Origin: Polaromonas sp. JS666
GTDB taxonomy: Bacteria > Pseudomonadota > Gammaproteobacteria > Burkholderiales > Burkholderiaceae_C
Assembly: GCF_000013865.1 (NCBI RefSeq)
Contig: NC_007948.1
Span: forward strand, 2,542,001-2,606,000
Direction: 5' to 3'
Length of the DNA: 64,000 nucleotides
This document shows, in pieces, positions 48,120 through 57,602 of the stretch; position 1 is the stretch's first letter, and each line of letters begins with the position of its first letter. The notes beneath the pieces are model-generated. The model was not told the DNA's origin. It worked only from the letters and a program-made list of their open reading frames with translations, and did not search any database. A program made the position numbers and the translations under genes.

Positions 48120-49085
48120 TCACTCCACCTTCACGTTGGCATCGCGAATGATCTTTGCCCAGCGCTTGGATTCGCGGTCGACCTGCTGTTCGAATTCAGC
48201 AGGTGAGCTGTTGACTATGTTGAAGCCATCATTCTCCATTTTTGTCTTGACGGCTGGGTCGGCCAGCGTCTTTTGCAGGGCGGTCTGGATCCGGCTGAAC
48301 ACAGTTTTGGGCACTCCGGCCGGCACCATCATGCCGATCCAGGACTGCGCGATATAGCCCGGTAAGGCGGCGTCGATGGTTGGCACATTGGGAATCTGGG
48401 GCGCCGCCGTTTTGCTGCCGATGGCGACGATGTTGGCTTGCCCCGATTTGGAATAACCGATCACGGTGGGCAGGCTGCCAATCACCATGTCGACTTCGCC
48501 ACCGAGCAAGGCTGTGAGCATCGGTCCGCCGCCGCGGTAGGGCACGTGCGTCAACCTCACGCCGGCCTGGCGCTCAAAGGCCAGGGGGTTCAGGTGGTTG
48601 GACCCGCCGACGCCCGAGGAGCCATAGTTAAGCTTGCCGGGGTTGGCCTTTGCGGCCTCCAAGAGAGCCGACACGGTCGTGATGCCCGATTTCTTTGACG
48701 TCACCAAGGCCATTGGCATAGTGCCGATCAGGCTGACATAGTCAAAGGACTTGAAGGTGTCGTACTTGAGGCTGTAGAGGCTGTTGTTGACTGCATGGGA
48801 GTCAAATACAAGGAGAAGCGTGTAGCCGTCCGATGCTGCCCGGGCTGCCTCGTAGGTTCCGATCGTTCCCGAGGCACCGCCCTTGTTGTCGACGATCACG
48901 GTCTGGCCCAGGTTTTCGGAGAACTTCTGCGAGATGGTGCGCGCGACATAGTCCACGGACCCACCCGGCGGGAAGGGAACTATCAGTCGCACGGGCCTGG
49001 TTGGGTAGTCCTGCGCATGCAGGGCCGTTACCGTGAGCGCGGCGATGCCGGCCAACAGTGCTTTGTTGAAGATGCGAAATGTCAT
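48120..49085 (-). CDS. Bug/TctC-family periplasmic solute-binding receptor
   Basis: 321 residues with signal peptide (ALLAGIAALTVTALHAQDYP). The Bug fold starts YPTRPVRLIVPFPPGGSVDYVAR and continues QTVIVDNKGGASGTIGT, LNYGSSGVGGSNHLN and VRLTHVPYRGGGPMLTALLGG. These receptors bind small carboxylates, often aromatic or tricarboxylic acids. No TctA/TctB membrane genes are adjacent, as is usual for the many orphan Bug proteins of Burkholderiales. It is last in an operon with a CaiB transferase and the dehydrogenase fusion, with AGGAG before the start. Confidence 0.93.
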   Translation of the reverse strand: MTFRIFNKALLAGIAALTVTALHAQDYPTRPVRLIVPFPPGGSVDYVARTISQKFSENLGQTVIVDNKGGASGTIGTYEAARAASDGYTLLLVFDSHAVNNSLYSLKYDTFKSFDYVSLIGTMPMALVTSKKSGITTVSALLEAAKANPGKLNYGSSGVGGSNHLNPLAFERQAGVRLTHVPYRGGGPMLTALLGGEVDMVIGSLPTVIGYSKSGQANIVAIGSKTAAPQIPNVPTIDAALPGYIAQSWIGMMVPAGVPKTVFSRIQTALQKTLADPAVKTKMENDGFNIVNSSPAEFEQQVDRESKRWAKIIRDANVKVE

Positions 49086-49116
49086 GGTTTGTCTCCTTTG
49101 TCGTGCAGTGAAATAT

Positions 49117-51333
49117 TTAACTGTGAACGTCGACGACGACCCGTCCCCGTACCCTGCCGGCCAGTAGCTCAGGGGCGACAGCCAGCGCCTCGCTCAAGCC
49201 GATGACGCGGGTGTTGCGCTCCACCAACTCGGGTGCAAGCTCCGTGGCCATGCGGCCCCATGCCGTCACACGGTGAGCGGGTGGCGCATAGACGCTGTCG
49301 ATGCCGGCGAGTGTGACGCCTCGAAGAATGAAGGGCGCGACCGAGGCGGGTAGGTCCATGCCCTGCGCCAAGCCGCACGCCGCCACCACACCGCCGTATC
49401 GGGTGCTGGCCAGTACGTTGGCCAGCGTATGGCTGCCTACGCAGTCCACCGCGGCTGCCCAAGACTCCTTTTGCAGCGGCTTCCCGGGCTCGCCAAGTGG
49501 GCCGCGGTCCATCACGGCGGCAGCGCCCAGCGAATGAAGATACTCCGCTTCTGCAGGGCGGCCGGTCGAGGCGGTGACCGTGTAGCCCAGGCGCGACAGC
49601 AAGGCGATGGCGATGCTGCCCACGCCGCCATTGGCGCCAGTGACCAGCACCGGACCGGCGTCCGGCACGACGCCGTGTCTTTCCAGCGCCATCACGCACA
49701 GCATGGCGGTGTAGCCCGCCGTGCCGATGGACATGGCGCGTTGCGTCGTCATGCCTTCGGGTAGCGCAATGAGCCAGTCGCCCTTTACGGCGGCGTACTG
49801 GGACAGCCCGCCCCAGCTCGTCTCGCCCGCGCCCCAGCCGTTGAGCAGCACGGCATCACCGGGCTTGAAGCGCGGGTCCGCGCTGCGTTCCACGACTCCC
49901 GCAAAGTCAATGCCGGGCACCATGGGGAATTTGCGCACCACGGGGGATTTTCCGGTGATGGCGAGCGCGTCCTTGTAGTTCAGCGTGGAGTGGCTGATGC
50001 GCACGAGGACTTCGGCCTCGGGCAGGTCGTCCCGCTGGAGCAGTTGCACGGCGGCGCGGCTGGCTCCGCTTTCATCTTTGGTGATGTAAAGGGCTGAGAA
50101 CGTAGTCATGGCCGTGTCTCCAGGAGAGGTTGAAGTGAGGCCGTCCGGGCTATCCTGCCGGAAGCTGCGCGCATAGCGCTGGAAAACCGAGGCGCCGAGG
50201 CGGTCGCGCATGATCTCGTTGGAGCCGTCGGCCAGGCACAAGGCCTTGGCGGCCAGCAGCTTTCGGGTCAGGCCCTGTTCGTGCGTCATGCCCCGGGCGC
50301 CCAGCGCCTGGATGCATTGGCCCACGGCGGGCAGGGTTTCATTGCCCGCGTACAGCTTGGCGCTGGCCGCCGCGTTCATGGCTTCCGGCGCGCCCTGCTG
50401 AATGAGGTCGGCCGCGCGGTGCGTCAGCATCTGCAGGATGTCGTGCGTCATCGCCACGTCCACCAGCGACCAGCGCAAACCCTGCTGGTTGATGACCGGC
50501 TGCCCGAACACCATTCTTGAGGCGGTGTACGCCGTGGCCTGCTGCAAGGCGCCGTGCAGCAGCCCGCAAGCCATGGCCGCCATGTGGACCCGCGCCTTGT
50601 TGACACCGGCCATGGCCTGCCTGAAGCCATCGCCGGGTGCGTAAAGCATGTCACTGTCCGGGGCGACATACGCATCAAGTTCAAAGCCGCCAATGCCCGC
50701 CAAAGCCAGGCCTTCCATGTCGCCACCGGCCACGCGCCGGCAGGCCGGATCATTCAGGTTGACGATGAAGCACGCGATGCCGGCCGATCCCAACGCGGGG
50801 TCTGTCTGAGCAAACACCAGCGCGACATCGGCGCCTCTCGCGCTGGCAATCCATTTTTTGGCGCCCGTCAGCGACCAGCCGCCTTCGACCTTTCGGGCCT
50901 GGGTGCCGATGGCGGTGAAATCACTGCCTGCGCCGTCTTCCGACATGGCGGTGCAGCCGATCAACTCGCCGCTCAGCATGGCGCCCACGTACTTCGTCCG
51001 CGCCGGCTCTGACCCTTTCTCGGCGATGCGCAAAATCGCGTTGTGGTGGTTGATGAAGGCGAAGGCGAACGCAAAGTCCACCTCGGCAAGCGCCTCAGCC
51101 ACGCCAACGCGCACCGGGAAGGGCAGGCCGTGGCCGCCGTGCGCGACCGGCACTTCGATGCCCGCCAGGCCCAAGGCGCATGCCTGGCGCAAAGCGGTGC
51201 CCGCCCAGGTTTGCTGCGAGGCTGCTTGAGCCGCCAGCGGCGCCACCACGTTAATCGCGAAACGACGCACCAGCTCCAGCAAACGTGAGGCGGGCACAGC
51301 GTGCGAAGTGTCGCTGCCGAGCTGGGTCGTCAT
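49117..51333 (-). CDS. Acyl-CoA dehydrogenase fused in frame to an AcuI/YhdH-type reductase
   Basis: One 738-residue frame. Residues 1-400 are acyl-CoA dehydrogenase: LIGCTAMSEDGAGSDFTAIG, WSLTGAKKWIASARGADVAL, INQQGLRWSLVDVAM, LCLADGSNEIMRDRLGA. Residues 409-738 are a zinc-free medium-chain reductase like acryloyl-CoA reductase: STLNYKDALAITGKSPVVR, GIDFAGVVERS, GANGGVGSIAIALLSRLGY. The Met at residue 409 (ATG at 50109) has GGAGA nine bases before it, so separate translation of the second half is also possible. The two activities could oxidise and reduce CoA thioesters in one pathway. ATGA overlap with the CaiB gene. Confidence 0.85.
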   Translation of the reverse strand: MTTQLGSDTSHAVPASRLLELVRRFAINVVAPLAAQAASQQTWAGTALRQACALGLAGIEVPVAHGGHGLPFPVRVGVAEALAEVDFAFAFAFINHHNAILRIAEKGSEPARTKYVGAMLSGELIGCTAMSEDGAGSDFTAIGTQARKVEGGWSLTGAKKWIASARGADVALVFAQTDPALGSAGIACFIVNLNDPACRRVAGGDMEGLALAGIGGFELDAYVAPDSDMLYAPGDGFRQAMAGVNKARVHMAAMACGLLHGALQQATAYTASRMVFGQPVINQQGLRWSLVDVAMTHDILQMLTHRAADLIQQGAPEAMNAAASAKLYAGNETLPAVGQCIQALGARGMTHEQGLTRKLLAAKALCLADGSNEIMRDRLGASVFQRYARSFRQDSPDGLTSTSPGDTAMTTFSALYITKDESGASRAAVQLLQRDDLPEAEVLVRISHSTLNYKDALAITGKSPVVRKFPMVPGIDFAGVVERSADPRFKPGDAVLLNGWGAGETSWGGLSQYAAVKGDWLIALPEGMTTQRAMSIGTAGYTAMLCVMALERHGVVPDAGPVLVTGANGGVGSIAIALLSRLGYTVTASTGRPAEAEYLHSLGAAAVMDRGPLGEPGKPLQKESWAAAVDCVGSHTLANVLASTRYGGVVAACGLAQGMDLPASVAPFILRGVTLAGIDSVYAPPAHRVTAWGRMATELAPELVERNTRVIGLSEALAVAPELLAGRVRGRVVVDVHS

Positions 51334-52538
51334 GGCTTGTCTCCATGCTGAGCCGCCACCGCAATCGCACGGGACTTGGCCAGTCGCGCGACCTGTTCGG
51401 GCGAATAACCGGCAATGCGCTCGAACACCTCGGCCGTGTCGGCCCCGAGCGCCGGGGGGTAGGCGAGGACAGGCGTGTCCGCATACTTGAAGGGGTTGCC
51501 GAGCATGGGAAGGGCGGCCGCGCCATCGGGTCTGGCCACCTGCTCGACCATCTGGCGCGCCTGAATTAAAGGGTGTTGCAAGGCCTCGTCAATCCCCTGG
51601 ACCACCGCGGCGGGAACACGAGCGCTGCTGAAAATCACCATCCATTTGGCGGCCGGCTTCAGCGCGATGGCGCGGGCCAGCTCCCCGGTGAGTGCCTCCA
51701 CATGGCGGATGCGAGCGGCAGCATCATTGAAGCGGGCATCGTCGGCCAGCTCGGGCCTGTCGATGGCGTCGCATAGCTTTCGCCAAAAGGCGTCTCCAGT
51801 CGGCGCCAGCGCCAGCCACTTGCCGTCGGCGGCGCGGTAGGTGTCGCTGGGCGCGATCATCGCGTGACGCGCACCGGTCGCACGGGGCACAGGGCCGCCG
51901 CTTAACCAGCCCTGCGCCTGCCAGGTGAGCATGGCGATCTGCGCGTCGAACAGGGAAATCTGGATCTGTTCCCCTTTGCCGGTCGTCAAGGCCTTCACCA
52001 ATGCCGCGGTGGTGGCGAGCGCCAAGTACAAGCCGCCCGCCAGGTCCGCCACTTGGTAGCCAACGCGCACGGGCTTTCCCCCTTCTTCGCCAGTGATGCT
52101 CATCACGCCCGACATCGCCTGAAGCATCAGGTCGAACGCGGGCGCGTTGGCGTATTCGCCTTGGTCATCCAGGCCAATGATTTGGGCCACCACGATGCGC
52201 GGGTTGATGGCGCTCAGGGTGGCGAAATCCAGGCCTAGGCGCGCCGGCACGGCAGGCGCAAAGCCATAGATCACCGCATCCGCCTGGCGCACCAGATCGT
52301 CAAATGCCTTCTTGCCGTCAGCGGACTTCAAGTCAATGGCAATGCTGCGCTTGCCACGATTCACTGACAGGAAAAACGGTGAGTCCTGCTGCGGCGAGAC
52401 CGGTGGCACACGGCGCGCATAGTCACCTTCCGGTGCCTCGACCTTTACCACTTCCGCGCCCAGTTGGGCCAAAAGCTGGCCTGCGAAAGGACCGCCTAGC
52501 ACCCAACTGAGATCCAGAATCAATTTACCCGACAGCAT
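51330..52538 (-). CDS. CaiB/BaiF family CoA-transferase
   Basis: 402 residues with GGAGA before the start. Class III CoA-transferase features are LDLSWVLGGPFAGQLLAQLGAEVVKVE, SVNRGKRSIAIDLKS and the region after VGYQVADLAGGLYLALA, where the family's catalytic Asp lies (VADLAGG). It moves CoA between carboxylic acids, activating the pathway substrate. First gene of a minus-strand operon with the dehydrogenase fusion and Bug receptor; its acid substrate is unknown. Confidence 0.9.
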   Translation of the reverse strand: MLSGKLILDLSWVLGGPFAGQLLAQLGAEVVKVEAPEGDYARRVPPVSPQQDSPFFLSVNRGKRSIAIDLKSADGKKAFDDLVRQADAVIYGFAPAVPARLGLDFATLSAINPRIVVAQIIGLDDQGEYANAPAFDLMLQAMSGVMSITGEEGGKPVRVGYQVADLAGGLYLALATTAALVKALTTGKGEQIQISLFDAQIAMLTWQAQGWLSGGPVPRATGARHAMIAPSDTYRAADGKWLALAPTGDAFWRKLCDAIDRPELADDARFNDAAARIRHVEALTGELARAIALKPAAKWMVIFSSARVPAAVVQGIDEALQHPLIQARQMVEQVARPDGAAALPMLGNPFKYADTPVLAYPPALGADTAEVFERIAGYSPEQVARLAKSRAIAVAAQHGDKP

Positions 52539-52684
52539 GATGTCTCCATTCCATGTTTATAAAATTACTCACATGTGGCTGAAAGGCCAATGCGCTTTCT
52601 GAAGCCGTGCTGTATTCAATCACAGCGACACGCCCGCTTCAAACGATATAAACTGGCCTGATCTGCGAATAAAACTAACACTTA

Positions 52685-53635
52685 ATGCAAAAACTACCGC
52701 CACTCAATTCGATACGCGCTTTCGAAGTCGCTGGCAGGTTGCGCAGCTTTTCGCGCGCTGCCGACGAGCTTTCAGTGACTCACGGCGCAGTAAGTCACCA
52801 GATCAGGTCGCTGGAAGAGTGGCTGGGGGTGGCCCTGTTTCGGCGGTTGGGGAAATCTGTGGCGCTGACGGACCAGGGGAGGCTCTACCTCGATTCGGTC
52901 AGCCCGGCATTGGCCGCCATTGCGTCGGCGTCGCGAAGCATCAGCGCGCATGAGGTTCTGCGCGTCAATGCGCTTCCCACGTTCACGATGCGCTGGCTGT
53001 TCCCCAGGCTCGCGCAATTCCGTTCGCAGCATCCCCACATCGAAGTGCAAATCTCCACGGGCCTCGAACCCATGAGCAAACTGCCCGCCAACATCGATGT
53101 GGTGATTCGCCGTGAACCCCAGGAGGTCACGGGCTTGACCAAGGTGCGCATGGTATCCGAATGCGCCTTCCCAGTCTGTTCACCCACCTTGCTGAGCCAG
53201 CTGCCGCTGGCGCACATCACCGACCTGGGTCTTCATACCATCCTGCAATGCCCAGCCCGGCCCCTGGCGTGGGACGACTGGCTGGCCTTCGCGCACCACA
53301 GTCGCGTGGTACCAGCCCAATCACTTGAACTCGAGCACCTGTATTTTTGCCTGCAGGCGGCCATAGATGGCATCGGCGTGGCCATGGGCTATTCCCCCTT
53401 GGTGGCCACAGACATCGCCGCCGGCCGCCTCGTCGCGCCCTTCGGTCGCGTGACCCTGGACACTCCAGGCTATTTCCTAATCACGCGGACCGAACGCCAG
53501 CATGATCCAGTAGTTAAAACTTTTTGTGATTGGCTGCTGGAACAAGGCGCCAATTTCGATGCCGAGATGAATGCCTTGCTAAAAGCAACACCGATTGACA
53601 ACGACCTGCATCGCCATCAAACCATGTTGCCGTAG
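52685..53635 (+). CDS. LysR family regulator (GcvA-like)
   Basis: 316 residues. The wHTH is at residues 5-64 (AFEVAGRLRSFSRAADELSV, THGAVSHQIRSLEEWLGVAL), with the SxGAVSxQI helix typical of the GcvA subgroup. The effector domain has VNALPTFTMRWLFPRLAQF. It is divergent from the CaiB operon, with a 146-bp promoter region between the starts, so it most likely controls that operon. No clear T-N11-A operator was assigned by eye. Confidence 0.92.
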   Translation: MQKLPPLNSIRAFEVAGRLRSFSRAADELSVTHGAVSHQIRSLEEWLGVALFRRLGKSVALTDQGRLYLDSVSPALAAIASASRSISAHEVLRVNALPTFTMRWLFPRLAQFRSQHPHIEVQISTGLEPMSKLPANIDVVIRREPQEVTGLTKVRMVSECAFPVCSPTLLSQLPLAHITDLGLHTILQCPARPLAWDDWLAFAHHSRVVPAQSLELEHLYFCLQAAIDGIGVAMGYSPLVATDIAAGRLVAPFGRVTLDTPGYFLITRTERQHDPVVKTFCDWLLEQGANFDAEMNALLKATPIDNDLHRHQTMLP

Positions 53636-53697
53636 CATTGACTTCACTAACCGCGCACCACGCGAGCTGATTGGAAATGAACCGACTTGCGCACCAT

Positions 53698-53870
53698 GGG
53701 GGAATCGTACTTTTTGGGCAAATCGGTGCGCTTGAGGTGGAAAGCGTTAATCAAATTAAAGGCTTACGCAGGAACACCTTGGCGTGCCCTCGTGCTTTCG
53801 TCAAGTGCTTGTTTTGCAACGGATCTTTCTTGCCATCCGCACCGATTTGCCTAAAAAATACGATTCCCCC
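53698..53870. mobile_element. Tn3-type miniature inverted-repeat element (TIME-like), copy 2
   Basis: GGGGGAATCGTACTTTTTGG with GGCAAATCGGTGC on the left mirrors GCACCGATTTGCC and AATACGATTCCCCC on the right. The 173-bp unit holds no gene. Its ends match those of Tn3 element 1 (GGGGTAATCGTA) and its length matches the 172-bp unit at 43412. No target-site duplication was found. Confidence 0.7.
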
Positions 53871-53929
53871 AGGTTGCACTTGCTCAGGGACATCATCGGA
53901 CACAACGCCAATGTAGGTGGTATATATAG

Positions 53930-54075
53930 CAGGCCGACTGGTCCGGCTTGCAGCGCTTGAGCCTCAAGTCGCACCTGAGACTGCTGGAGCTGGTCGAGAC
54001 CAGCGATGCAAACGGTGTGGAGCGGCTCTGGCAGTAGCACATGAAGAAGGCTACCTGCTCAATAACTAGGGTGAG
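53930..54075 (+). pseudogene. Possible 3' fragment of a GntR/FadR-type regulator
   Basis: One frame reads LKSHLRLLELVETSDANGVE, RLWQ, stop, HMKKA, the pattern of the last helices of an FCD ligand-binding domain (HLxLLxxIxxxD, then xHMxxA), with a stop inside it. No start or DNA-binding part is present. The match is short, so the assignment is weak. Confidence 0.35.
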
Positions 54076-54560
54076 ACCAAGGTCATCGACCTTTTCCGGT
54101 AGCGCCTGCTCCCAACCCAAAACAGGGGTTGCATCCCGCTTCAGCCCCGGCTTCGCTGAACCTCTTCGCGCACGGTGTCCGCCAACTCGGCCAGCGCAAC
54201 AGCGCATCCGCTGTCCAGGCGCGCGCGGTCCTTGTCTTCGCCGCCGCGCACGCAGCCGATAACCTCGACCGAATCGGCGCCAAGTCATCCCCGCTGAGCT
54301 CACGGGAAAAATAGCGCGACGCGGCTACAGGGCATCAATTTGAGGGGCGTATTCCGCTTTCAGCATTGACGCCCTCAAATGGCGATTAAACAGTGAACAG
54401 GAAAACCAATGGAATCAAGGGCTTACCAGGCCACCCCTGCGCCAGTGCTCGTTCTCCTACCGTCACTTTTGACAACGAAAACAAATCGACCCCAACAGGA
54501 TCCGACTGAGTGTGCCAACCAAGAGATTCGGGCATCCAGTCCAAGCGAAGGCGTGTTTGA
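54076..54560. other. Gene-poor debris, nothing firmly recognised
   Basis: Frames are broken on both strands, and no frame has a ribosome site with family-like sequence. Together with its neighbours this is part of a 1.28-kb graveyard (53636-54917) between two catabolic operons. Confidence 0.5.
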
Positions 54561-54569
54561 GACTCGTGT

Positions 54570-54860
54570 GCATTCAATGTCGTGCGGCTGTACCTCAACC
54601 CGCCCGAGACCGCCATCGTCTCCAGCTGTGACAAGATAAGCCAGATCCAGGAGGTCAACCGCGCCCAGCCGGGCTTGCCGTTGAAGCCCGGAGACGCGCC
54701 TCCGATTACAAGCACCACGGCATCAGCACGCGTTGCTGCGCTCAACACGCTGGACAGCACCATGATCGCCATGTTCTTGTCCATGCCACAACGCCAAAAC
54801 CGACAGCAAGGATCGCCCCTGCGGGTCTATCGTCAGCCACGCATTGCCGCGTAACGTATT
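54570..54860 (+). pseudogene. IS630-family transposase fragment
   Basis: The frame reads [37 protein letters not shown] and [15 protein letters not shown], matching the IS630 stretch LYLNPPExAxxLxVDEKSQIQALxRxQPGLPLK and AALNxLDGTVI. DEKSQIQ is degraded to DKISQIQ, and frame continuity is lost after LPLKPG and again downstream. Only about 90 codons of some 340 remain. Confidence 0.7.
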
Positions 54861-54917
54861 GTCATCGCCCTTCGAGGCAAGTCCGTGAGATGTTCGACCG
54901 ATCATCAATCCAGGTAT

Positions 54918-55829
54918 TCAGTGGTTCGAGTCCGACGGCCGGCGCAATCTGCTGCTGAGTGCAATCGCACGGACGATGGAGGCGAACGCGCGCATCGGCG
55001 CCGTCTTGTCTACATCGCGCTTCCAGAGGATCCCTGGCGTACGCATGGGCGTTGGGCTCTCCAGTGGGACTGCGCGCAGCGTGGAGCGGTCCCGCACCGC
55101 GTTTTCGGAAACGATGGCGCCGATCTGCGTTCTTTCCACCAGTGCCAGCATGGGGGCGAGCGTATTCATTTCCACAACCACGAGAGGCTCGGCATCACAT
55201 GCACGAAAGCACTCATCGAGCATGGCGCGGGTCGCGAAAGCTTCTGGCAGCAATACCAGAGGCTGCCGATGAAGCTCCACCAACCGGATTCGCTTCCGAC
55301 CGGCGAGTGGATGCTGGGGCGAAACGACTAAGACCATTTGCTCGTTGTACAGGGGCTCGAACCAAAGGTCGCCCACGGTGCGTGGCCGGTAGGAAATCCC
55401 CAGATCTAGCGCCCCTGAGGCCAGCCTTTCTCCTATGTCGTCAGCAGTGAACTCACTCGCGGCCACTTTCACGGTGGGGTGCCGTACCAACAGGGTGGCG
55501 ATGCATTCGGGAATGAATCCTTGGTTGAACGTATGTGTGGAGCCGATGCGCAATTTGCCTGTAAGGCCCCGGGCAGACTCTTTCAATGCGGCCACGCCCT
55601 GATCGACTTCCTTCAGCGCTTTGGCGGCGTAGCTGAGAAACAATTCTCCTCGTTCCGTGATCAAGACACGTTTGCCCACCCGCTCAAACAAGAGCTCCCC
55701 AATCTCCTCTTCGAGTTGGCGAATCTGGTGAGACAGGGTGGATTGTGTGATGTGCACCCGTTCTGCGGCGCGGGTGAAATTCAGGCATTCAGCCAAAGCC
55801 ACGAAATAACGCAAGTGCCTGAGTTCCAC
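54918..55829 (-). CDS. LysR family transcriptional regulator
   Basis: 303 residues from a GTG (VELRHLRYFVALAECLNF) preceded by CAGGAG; the frame stays open upstream through the promoter and antisense to the next gene, but that part is not protein. The wHTH is at 1-60 (FTRAAERVHITQSTLSHQIR). The effector domain has LRIGSTHTFNQGFIPECIAT. ELRHLRYF plus the CbbR/CynR-like helix is common in regulators of aromatic or organic acid catabolism. Divergent from the flavoprotein-CaiB-Bug operon, which it probably controls. Confidence 0.92.
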   Translation of the reverse strand: MELRHLRYFVALAECLNFTRAAERVHITQSTLSHQIRQLEEEIGELLFERVGKRVLITERGELFLSYAAKALKEVDQGVAALKESARGLTGKLRIGSTHTFNQGFIPECIATLLVRHPTVKVAASEFTADDIGERLASGALDLGISYRPRTVGDLWFEPLYNEQMVLVVSPQHPLAGRKRIRLVELHRQPLVLLPEAFATRAMLDECFRACDAEPLVVVEMNTLAPMLALVERTQIGAIVSENAVRDRSTLRAVPLESPTPMRTPGILWKRDVDKTAPMRAFASIVRAIALSSRLRRPSDSNH

Positions 55830-55849
55830 TTTTTCTCCTGATGCCAAAT

Positions 55850-55869
55850 CTATCGATGGTATCGATGAT
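55850..55869. promoter_or_regulatory. Candidate LysR operator in divergent promoter
   Basis: ATCGAT-GGT-ATCGAT (55852-55866) is a symmetrical site inside the 144-bp gap between the LysR GTG and the flavoprotein ATG. It overlaps the expected T-N11-A type position close to the regulator's own start, fitting autoregulation. Confidence 0.4.
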
Positions 55870-55973
55870 TTTTGTTGAAAATAATCATTGTTATCTTTTG
55901 TTGATTCGCCGTCAAATACGCCTACATCTGCAGACGTTGCAATGTAATTCGCTACAAAACCAGGAGACTCACA

Positions 55974-57578
55974 ATGCAAGAGCGCCGCCGAAAATTCTAT
56001 GGTTGGGGTAACGAAGGAGACACGGTTTCGCCGGCGGAAACCGCCGAGTTCGAATCCGCATGGAGCCGGTTGCTTGGTGTCGACCACTTCGAGGCTGTAC
56101 CGTTCCCGAAGGAGGAAGACATTGACCTTCGCGCGCCGCGCATCCAGGCGCCGGCGTCCCTCGCGGCAATCTGCACGACCGACAAATACGATCGCCTGTA
56201 CCACACCTATGGAGCGGGCACCGTCGACGTAGCGCGGGCATTGCGCAAGGAGTTTCGCAACCCGCCCGACGTCATCGCCTACCCCAGAACGGAAGAGGAC
56301 ATCGTTGATCTGTACGACTGGTGCGGCCGACACAACCTGGCTGCCATCCCGTACGGCGGCGGAACCAGCGTTGTCGGCGGCGTCAATCCACCTGAGTACG
56401 ACCGATACCGAGGCGTCGTCACCATCGACCTGAAGCATTTCGACAAGGTACTGGAAGTGGATGCCAAGTCGCAGTCAGCGCGAATTCAGGCCGGTGTTCT
56501 CGGCCCTAGCCTGGAAAAGCAGCTCAAACCCACTGGACTGACCATGCGCTTCTTCTTGCAGGCGTGGGAGTTCTCATCACTCGGCGGGTGGATTGCCACC
56601 CGCGCCGCAGGCCACTTCGCGACGGCCTATACGCAGATCGACGACCATGTTCAAAGTCTCAAGGTGGTCACGCCCTCGGGCAACATCGAATCGCGCCGTT
56701 TCCCAGTTTCAGGCTCCGGTCCCAATCCCGATCGACTGTTTCTCGGCTCTGAGGGAGCCTTGGGCATCATCACCGAGGCCTGGGTCAGGCTCCATCGCCG
56801 GCCGGTCTTCCGCAAGATGACAACAGTGCGCTTCAGCGTTTATGAAAATGCGGTCGAAGCGACCCGCTTGCTCTCGCAGTCCGGATTGAATCCCTCCAAT
56901 GCCCGCCTGATCGAACGGGAAGAGGCGGCCTACACCGGATCCAGCGACGGAAGCTACGACATTCTGGTGCTCGGCTTTGAATCAGCTGATCACCCGGTCG
57001 ATGTCTGGATGAACCGCGCACTGGAAATCTGCGCTGAGTGCTCCGGCGAATGGGACGCCCAGACGCTGAACGACAAGGCGGCGGGATCGGACTCCGACAC
57101 GGCCAACTGGCGCAACAAATTCCTGCGCGGACCCTTTCTGCGTGAATACGCAATCGCACGTGGTGTGATGCGCGAAACGATGGAGACCGCCGTCACGTGG
57201 GATAAATTTGCCGCATTGCGCGACCATGTCAAGGCCGAAACCCATCGCGCCATCCGAGAAGTGACGGGGCGCAAGGGGTCGGTCACCTGCCGCTTCACCC
57301 ACCTGTATCCGGACGGCCCGGCGCCGTACTTCACCTGGTTTGCTTATGGCGACAAGTCACGCATTCCCGAGCAATACATGGCAATCAAGCGCATCGGCGA
57401 GCAGGCCATGGTCGATGCGGGTGGCACAGTCACCCACCACCACGCTCTGGGACGGGACCATCGACCCTGGTATGACAAAGAGCGGCCGGAACTGTTCTGC
57501 GCTGCGATGAAGGCTGCCAAGACAGTCTTCGATCCAAAGCAGATCCTGAACCCGGGCGTCCTGTTCGATCCGAGCTGA
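55974..57578 (+). CDS. FAD-binding oxidoreductase, alkylglycerone-phosphate-synthase-like
   Basis: 534 residues with AGGAG before the ATG. The vanillyl-alcohol-oxidase-type FAD domain shows IPYGGGTSVVGGVNPPE, GPSLEKQLKPTGLTMRFF, SSLGGWIATRAAGH and FLGSEGALGIITEAWVRLHR. The start YGWGNEGD and the C-terminal HHHALGRDHRPWY resemble alkyl-DHAP synthase, whose active-site His triplet is in that place. Bacterial homologues are also called D-lactate/glycolate-type oxidases, so the substrate is open. First gene of a three-gene operon with a CaiB transferase and a Bug receptor. Confidence 0.88.
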   Translation: MQERRRKFYGWGNEGDTVSPAETAEFESAWSRLLGVDHFEAVPFPKEEDIDLRAPRIQAPASLAAICTTDKYDRLYHTYGAGTVDVARALRKEFRNPPDVIAYPRTEEDIVDLYDWCGRHNLAAIPYGGGTSVVGGVNPPEYDRYRGVVTIDLKHFDKVLEVDAKSQSARIQAGVLGPSLEKQLKPTGLTMRFFLQAWEFSSLGGWIATRAAGHFATAYTQIDDHVQSLKVVTPSGNIESRRFPVSGSGPNPDRLFLGSEGALGIITEAWVRLHRRPVFRKMTTVRFSVYENAVEATRLLSQSGLNPSNARLIEREEAAYTGSSDGSYDILVLGFESADHPVDVWMNRALEICAECSGEWDAQTLNDKAAGSDSDTANWRNKFLRGPFLREYAIARGVMRETMETAVTWDKFAALRDHVKAETHRAIREVTGRKGSVTCRFTHLYPDGPAPYFTWFAYGDKSRIPEQYMAIKRIGEQAMVDAGGTVTHHHALGRDHRPWYDKERPELFCAAMKAAKTVFDPKQILNPGVLFDPS

Positions 57579-57602
57579 TTGGTTACACAAAGAAGGCACA
57601 TC

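Noticed and set aside
43412..53870. CRISPR array or integron attC series
   Set aside because: The repeats are two isolated terminal-inverted-repeat units, with no regular spacers and no integrase or Cas genes.
55830..56438. N-terminal 200 codons of the 506-codon LysR frame
   Set aside because: Crosses the divergent promoter and is antisense to the flavoprotein gene; the HTH starts at the GTG at 55829.
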